The notes under the pieces were generated by a model. The model did no database searches. It had not been told where the DNA came from and worked only from the letters and a program-made list of their open reading frames with translations. DNA of 64,000 nucleotides from Oscillospiraceae bacterium (GTDB taxonomy: Bacteria > Bacillota > Clostridia > Oscillospirales > Oscillospiraceae). A program made the position numbers and the translations under genes. The DNA lies in assembly GCA_017398625.1 (NCBI GenBank), contig JAFQFP010000032.1, forward strand, positions 23,915 through 87,914, given 5' to 3'. Positions 60,721 through 64,000 of the stretch are shown one piece after another. The number at the start of each line of letters is the position of its first letter. Positions within the stretch are counted from its first letter, which is position 1.

Positions 60721-61569
60721 ATGGATAAAAAAACCGTTGCCGAATTTTTTGACCGCTGCGCCCCATGGTGGGACAAGGATACGCTCCGAGACGAGGAGCT
60801 GATCAGCACCATTCTGACCAACGGCGGCATCCGTTCCGGCGTTCATGTGCTGGATGTTGCCTGCGGCACCGGCGTGCTGTTTCCCGACTATTTGAAGCGG
60901 GGTGCCTATGTTACCGGCATCGACCTTTCTGCGGAAATGGTCAAGCTGGCAGCTTCCAAATACCCCGATATCTCTGTGATCTGCGGCGATGTGGAGGAGA
61001 CTTCCTTTGACCGGCAGTTCGATTGCGTTATGGTCTATAACGCCTTTCCCCATTTCCCCGACCCGGAAAAGATCATTGCGGTGCTGGCAGAGCTGGTCAA
61101 GCCCGGCGGCAGATTATCCGTTGCCCACAGCATGAGCCGCGCAGCCCTCACCGACCACCACCAGCGCGCCAGCGCCGTTTCTGTTGACCTGCTCCATGAG
61201 CAGGAGCTGGCAAGGATCTTCAGCCGCTGGTTTGATGTGGATGTTATCATTTCCACCGACCGGATGTATCAGGTCGCCGGTGTCCGCCGGGACGGCAATT
61301 CCCACAGCCACGGCGGTGTATCCCACGCCCACAGCGGCGGTCATTCCCACGGTGAAGCCGCTTCCATGGAGGAAATGCTGGCACTGATGAAGTATATGGT
61401 CGGCCACAACGACGCCCATGCCCAAGAGCTGGCGGAGCTGGCAGACCAACTGTCCAGGGCAGGAAAAACCCGTGCCAGCCGCCGGATCATGGACGCAGTG
61501 GCAGATTTCGATGCCGCCAACACCCGTCTGGATTCGGTACTGCAGGAACTTTCAGAAGAAAATCCATAA
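60721..61569 (+). CDS. Class I methyltransferase with a His-rich linker and a helical C-terminal domain
   Basis: A 282-residue two-part protein. Residues 1-190 form a SAM methyltransferase (VLDVACGTGVLFPDYLKRGA, GIDLSAEMVKLAASKYP, FDCVMVYNAFPHFPDPE, LVKPGGRLSVAHS). Residues about 197-218 are a His/Gly/Ser segment (SHSHGGVSHAHSGGHSHG) likely to bind Ni, Co or Zn ions. A helical tail (about 220-282, with HNDAHAQELAELADQL) follows. Co-transcribed with an ECF S component. It may modify a metal-bound ligand or cofactor taken up by that transporter. The function is not known. Confidence 0.82.
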   Translation: MDKKTVAEFFDRCAPWWDKDTLRDEELISTILTNGGIRSGVHVLDVACGTGVLFPDYLKRGAYVTGIDLSAEMVKLAASKYPDISVICGDVEETSFDRQFDCVMVYNAFPHFPDPEKIIAVLAELVKPGGRLSVAHSMSRAALTDHHQRASAVSVDLLHEQELARIFSRWFDVDVIISTDRMYQVAGVRRDGNSHSHGGVSHAHSGGHSHGEAASMEEMLALMKYMVGHNDAHAQELAELADQLSRAGKTRASRRIMDAVADFDAANTRLDSVLQELSEENP

Positions 61570-61578
61570 ATCGTAAAC

Positions 61579-61613
61579 GGCAGCAGGAACTTGTTTCTCC
61601 TGCTGCCTTTTTG
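61579..61613 (+). terminator. Terminator of the ECF-methyltransferase operon
   Basis: A 10-bp stem GGCAGCAGGA / TCCTGCTGCC followed by T5. Confidence 0.88.
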
Positions 61614-61670
61614 TGCCTTTTTACCATATTTATACATCAATTATTAGTCGTAATGCCCATACTGTTCTTC

Positions 61671-61700
61671 TTGACAAGACAAATGTGCTTCACATATACT
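61671..61700 (+). promoter_or_regulatory. Promoter of the rhamnogalacturonan lyase gene
   Basis: TTGACA (61671-61676), 18-bp spacer, TATACT (61695-61700). Confidence 0.65.
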
Positions 61701-61738
61701 ATAGAATGGATGAAAATTTTAATATGGATGGTGTTTTT

Positions 61739-64000
61739 ATGAAGGATCTATTGCATCGGATCACTGCGCTGGCAGTTTTGCTGGCGCTGCTGCTGGGGTT
61801 GCTTCCCGGCATCTCCCTGCCCGCCCACGCTGCCACCGCCCGACAGATGGAATCGCTGGATCGGGGACTTGTGGCAGTCAAGACGACCGACGGCGTGTTC
61901 CTTTCCTGGCGGCTGCTGGGAACGGAAGCTTATGCTACCGGCTTCAATGTGTACCGGGACGGCACGCTGATCGCCTCCAACATCACAAACAGTACCAACT
62001 TTCTGGACACCGCCGGCTCCTCCGGCAGCAGTTATATGGTTCGCAGCGTGGTAGGCGGCAGCGAGGTGACCCAATCGGACAGTGTAAAGCCATGGGGGCA
62101 GAATTATCTGGATGTACCCCTGCAGAAGCCTGCTGACACCACTCTCAACAACACCGCTGTGACTTATGCCGCCAACGACGCCTCTGTTGCGGATGTGGAC
62201 GGCGACGGTGCTTATGAGATCATTCTCAAATGGGATCCCTCTAACTCCCAAGACAACTCAATTTCCGGCTACACCTCCAATGTCTATGTGGATTGCTACG
62301 AGCTGGACGGCACCCTGCGCTGGCGGATCGATCTGGGTATCAACATCCGTGCCGGTGCCCACTATACACAATTTATCGCCTACGACCTCAACGGCGACGG
62401 CAAAGCGGAGGTTGCTATGAAAACCGCCGACGGAACCGTGGATGGACAAGGCAAGGTGATCGGCAACGCAGACGCGGATTATCGCAATTCCAGCGGTTAT
62501 ATCCTCAGCGGTCCGGAATATCTGACTTTGTTTGACGGAAGGACCGGCGCAGAGCTGGTGACCGTGGACTATAATCCTCAGCGTGGCACCGTATCCTCAT
62601 GGGGTGACAAGTACGGCAACCGGGTAGACCGTTTTCTTGCCGGTGTCGCCTATTTTGACGGTAAGACCCCCAGCTTGGTCATGTGCCGCGGCTACTATAC
62701 CCGCTGTGTCATCGTCTCTTACGAGTACAAGGGCGGTACGCTGAATCAGGAATGGATCTTTGACTCCAACGCCTCCGGAAATTCCGCCTATGCCGGTGAA
62801 GGTAACCACAATTTGAGCATTGCGGATGTGGACGGTGACGGCTGCGACGAGATTGTCTACGGCTCTGCGGTAATCGATAACGACGGCTCCGGCCTGTATG
62901 CCACCGGTAACGGTCACGGTGATGCCCTCCATGTAGGCGACTTTGACCCCACACGCAGCGGTCTGGAGATCTATCAGGTCCATGAGGAAAAAACCTCCGA
63001 TATCGAGAGCATCCAATTCCGTGAGGCAGGCACAGGCAAAACCATTTGGTCAAAAAAGCTGAGCGCGGATATTGGAAGAGGTCTGATCTTAAACATTGAC
63101 CCCGATTTCTACCCCTATGTAACCTTGGCATCCAACAGCAATTTCTACACCGCAGGCGGTACGGCTGTGACCAGCAGCATTTCCAAGCTGGGCATCAACT
63201 TTGCCTCCTATTGGGACGGGGATCTGTATCGGGAGGGTTTGGACGGAACCACCATCCGCAAATGGGACTATGTCAACGACAAGGTGGTCACTGCGCTCAG
63301 CGGAAGCGATGTCCATTCCTGCAACGGCACAAAATCCACCCCCAGCCTGTCCGGTGACATTCTGGGTGATTGGCGGGAAGAAGTCATCTGGCCTACCTCT
63401 GACGATACCGCCCTGCGGATCTATACCACCACCGATATAACGGCTGAACGGCTGTACACACTGATGCACGACAGCCAGTACCGCACCTCCATTGCATGGC
63501 AGAATGTTGCCTACAACCAGCCACCCCATACCAGCTACTACATCGGACCGGACATGCCTACCCCAACCCAGCCCAGCCTGTATACCGTCGGCTCTTATAC
63601 ACTGGCTGTTCCGGATGGCAGCCAGCCCGAGCCCACCGAAGCAACGCAGGCTACTCAGTCCACCACTCCCTCCGGCGGCGGCACGGTTACCGCCGGCAGC
63701 TATGTCCATAACTTCACCGAGAACGACAAGGTCAGTGACTTCTACACCATCAACGGTAACCTGACCAAGGATCGGGGCACTGTTACCTACAACGGTCTGT
63801 CTCTGACCCAAGGTCTGAAGATGGAATCCTCCACCACCATCACCTTTACCGCGCCCTCTGCCGGTACGCTGACTCTGGTGTTCGGCGGCAGCGATACCGC
63901 CTCCTCCGATCAGTTCAAGCTGAACGGAACCTCCACCTCCATCAATTCTTCCTTCATCTACACCGGAAGCATTGCTGCAGGCAGCTACACCATCACCAAG
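61739..64000 (+). CDS. Secreted rhamnogalacturonan lyase, PL11 family (3' end beyond the window)
   Basis: At least 754 residues with no stop before the window ends. A signal peptide (cleavage near PAHAATA, about residue 32) leads to a PL11 catalytic domain (about 36-610). The domain is a beta-propeller with calcium-binding VADVDGDGAYEIILKWDPS, AYDLNGDGKAEVAMKT, LSIADVDGDGCDEIVYG and LSGDILGDWREEVIWP. It cuts the rhamnose-galacturonate backbone of pectin by beta-elimination. A Thr/Pro-rich linker (about 625-645) joins it to a second beta domain (HNFTENDKVSDFYTI onward) like those attached to other pectinases. The ATG at 61724, five codons upstream, is an alternative start. Confidence 0.93.
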   Translation, partial: MKDLLHRITALAVLLALLLGLLPGISLPAHAATARQMESLDRGLVAVKTTDGVFLSWRLLGTEAYATGFNVYRDGTLIASNITNSTNFLDTAGSSGSSYMVRSVVGGSEVTQSDSVKPWGQNYLDVPLQKPADTTLNNTAVTYAANDASVADVDGDGAYEIILKWDPSNSQDNSISGYTSNVYVDCYELDGTLRWRIDLGINIRAGAHYTQFIAYDLNGDGKAEVAMKTADGTVDGQGKVIGNADADYRNSSGYILSGPEYLTLFDGRTGAELVTVDYNPQRGTVSSWGDKYGNRVDRFLAGVAYFDGKTPSLVMCRGYYTRCVIVSYEYKGGTLNQEWIFDSNASGNSAYAGEGNHNLSIADVDGDGCDEIVYGSAVIDNDGSGLYATGNGHGDALHVGDFDPTRSGLEIYQVHEEKTSDIESIQFREAGTGKTIWSKKLSADIGRGLILNIDPDFYPYVTLASNSNFYTAGGTAVTSSISKLGINFASYWDGDLYREGLDGTTIRKWDYVNDKVVTALSGSDVHSCNGTKSTPSLSGDILGDWREEVIWPTSDDTALRIYTTTDITAERLYTLMHDSQYRTSIAWQNVAYNQPPHTSYYIGPDMPTPTQPSLYTVGSYTLAVPDGSQPEPTEATQATQSTTPSGGGTVTAGSYVHNFTENDKVSDFYTINGNLTKDRGTVTYNGLSLTQGLKMESSTTITFTAPSAGTLTLVFGGSDTASSDQFKLNGTSTSINSSFIYTGSIAAGSYTITK

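Overview
The window is a bacterial chromosome segment. It has compact genes, strong AGGAGG-type ribosome binding sites, many near-consensus sigma-A promoters with 17-bp spacers, a LexA repressor, a pyruvate phosphate dikinase, a single-gene phosphate acetyltransferase and an rpmH-rnpA-yidD-yidC-jag cluster. Together with lipoprotein maturation (Lgt), mannose-family PTS proteins and a pectin-type polysaccharide lyase, this points to an anaerobic gut member of the Clostridia, probably Oscillospirales-like. The taxon is an inference. The core sequence is GC-rich; one short island at 56.6-59.4 kb is clearly AT-rich.

Region 1 (about 0-9.9 kb) is an amino-sugar locus, most likely for N-acetylgalactosamine. 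A leftward PTS operon (EIIB, EIIC, EIID, then a HAD phosphatase) and a rightward AraC regulator plus a Gfo/Idh oxidoreductase share one control region. A second divergent pair runs nagA-kbaZ leftward and agaS-EIIA-yajC rightward. The logic is uptake as GalNAc-6-P, deacetylation by NagA, deamination/isomerisation by AgaS, and tagatose-bisphosphate cleavage with KbaZ. The catalytic aldolase and the kinase are not in the window.

Region 2 (9.9-15.2 kb) has a leftward pair (ceramidase-like hydrolase, UPF0309 SIS protein), a scar holding an IS1182-type transposase remnant and a gene fragment, and a membrane-anchored M23 peptidase that ends in eight tandem zinc ribbons.

Region 3 (15.2-38.6 kb) is mainly housekeeping: ppdK, lexA, a ferritin-like protein, two PLP aminotransferases, lgt, a pair of M16 peptidase-family proteins, prmA with a membrane-anchored TIM-barrel protein, typA, pdxK, a CapA-type protein, rpmH-rnpA-yidD-yidC-jag, and a heterodimeric ABC exporter with one degenerate ATP site.

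Region 4 (38.6-49.6 kb) holds a second CapA protein and a remarkable leftward opp-type operon. Its binding protein appears circularly permuted. OppB carries a large external insertion, OppD a coiled-coil insertion of about 230 residues, and OppF a two-helix membrane tail. A degenerate ApbE-like membrane protein ends the operon. I regard this as the best candidate for an undescribed system in the window.

Region 5 (49.8-56.6 kb) contains an SPFH/NfeD pair, pta, a DUF2207-like membrane protein, psuG, a DUF2284 protein and a low-molecular-weight tyrosine phosphatase. Region 6 (56.6-59.4 kb) is an AT-rich accessory island. It carries a methyltransferase framed by inverted repeats and an AbiH-family phage-defence gene framed by direct repeats, and it ends at a second, truncated copy of the phosphatase start. 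Region 7 (59.4-64 kb) has a P-loop kinase-like gene, an ECF S component, a methyltransferase with a histidine-rich tail, and the start of a secreted PL11 rhamnogalacturonan lyase that runs off the window.
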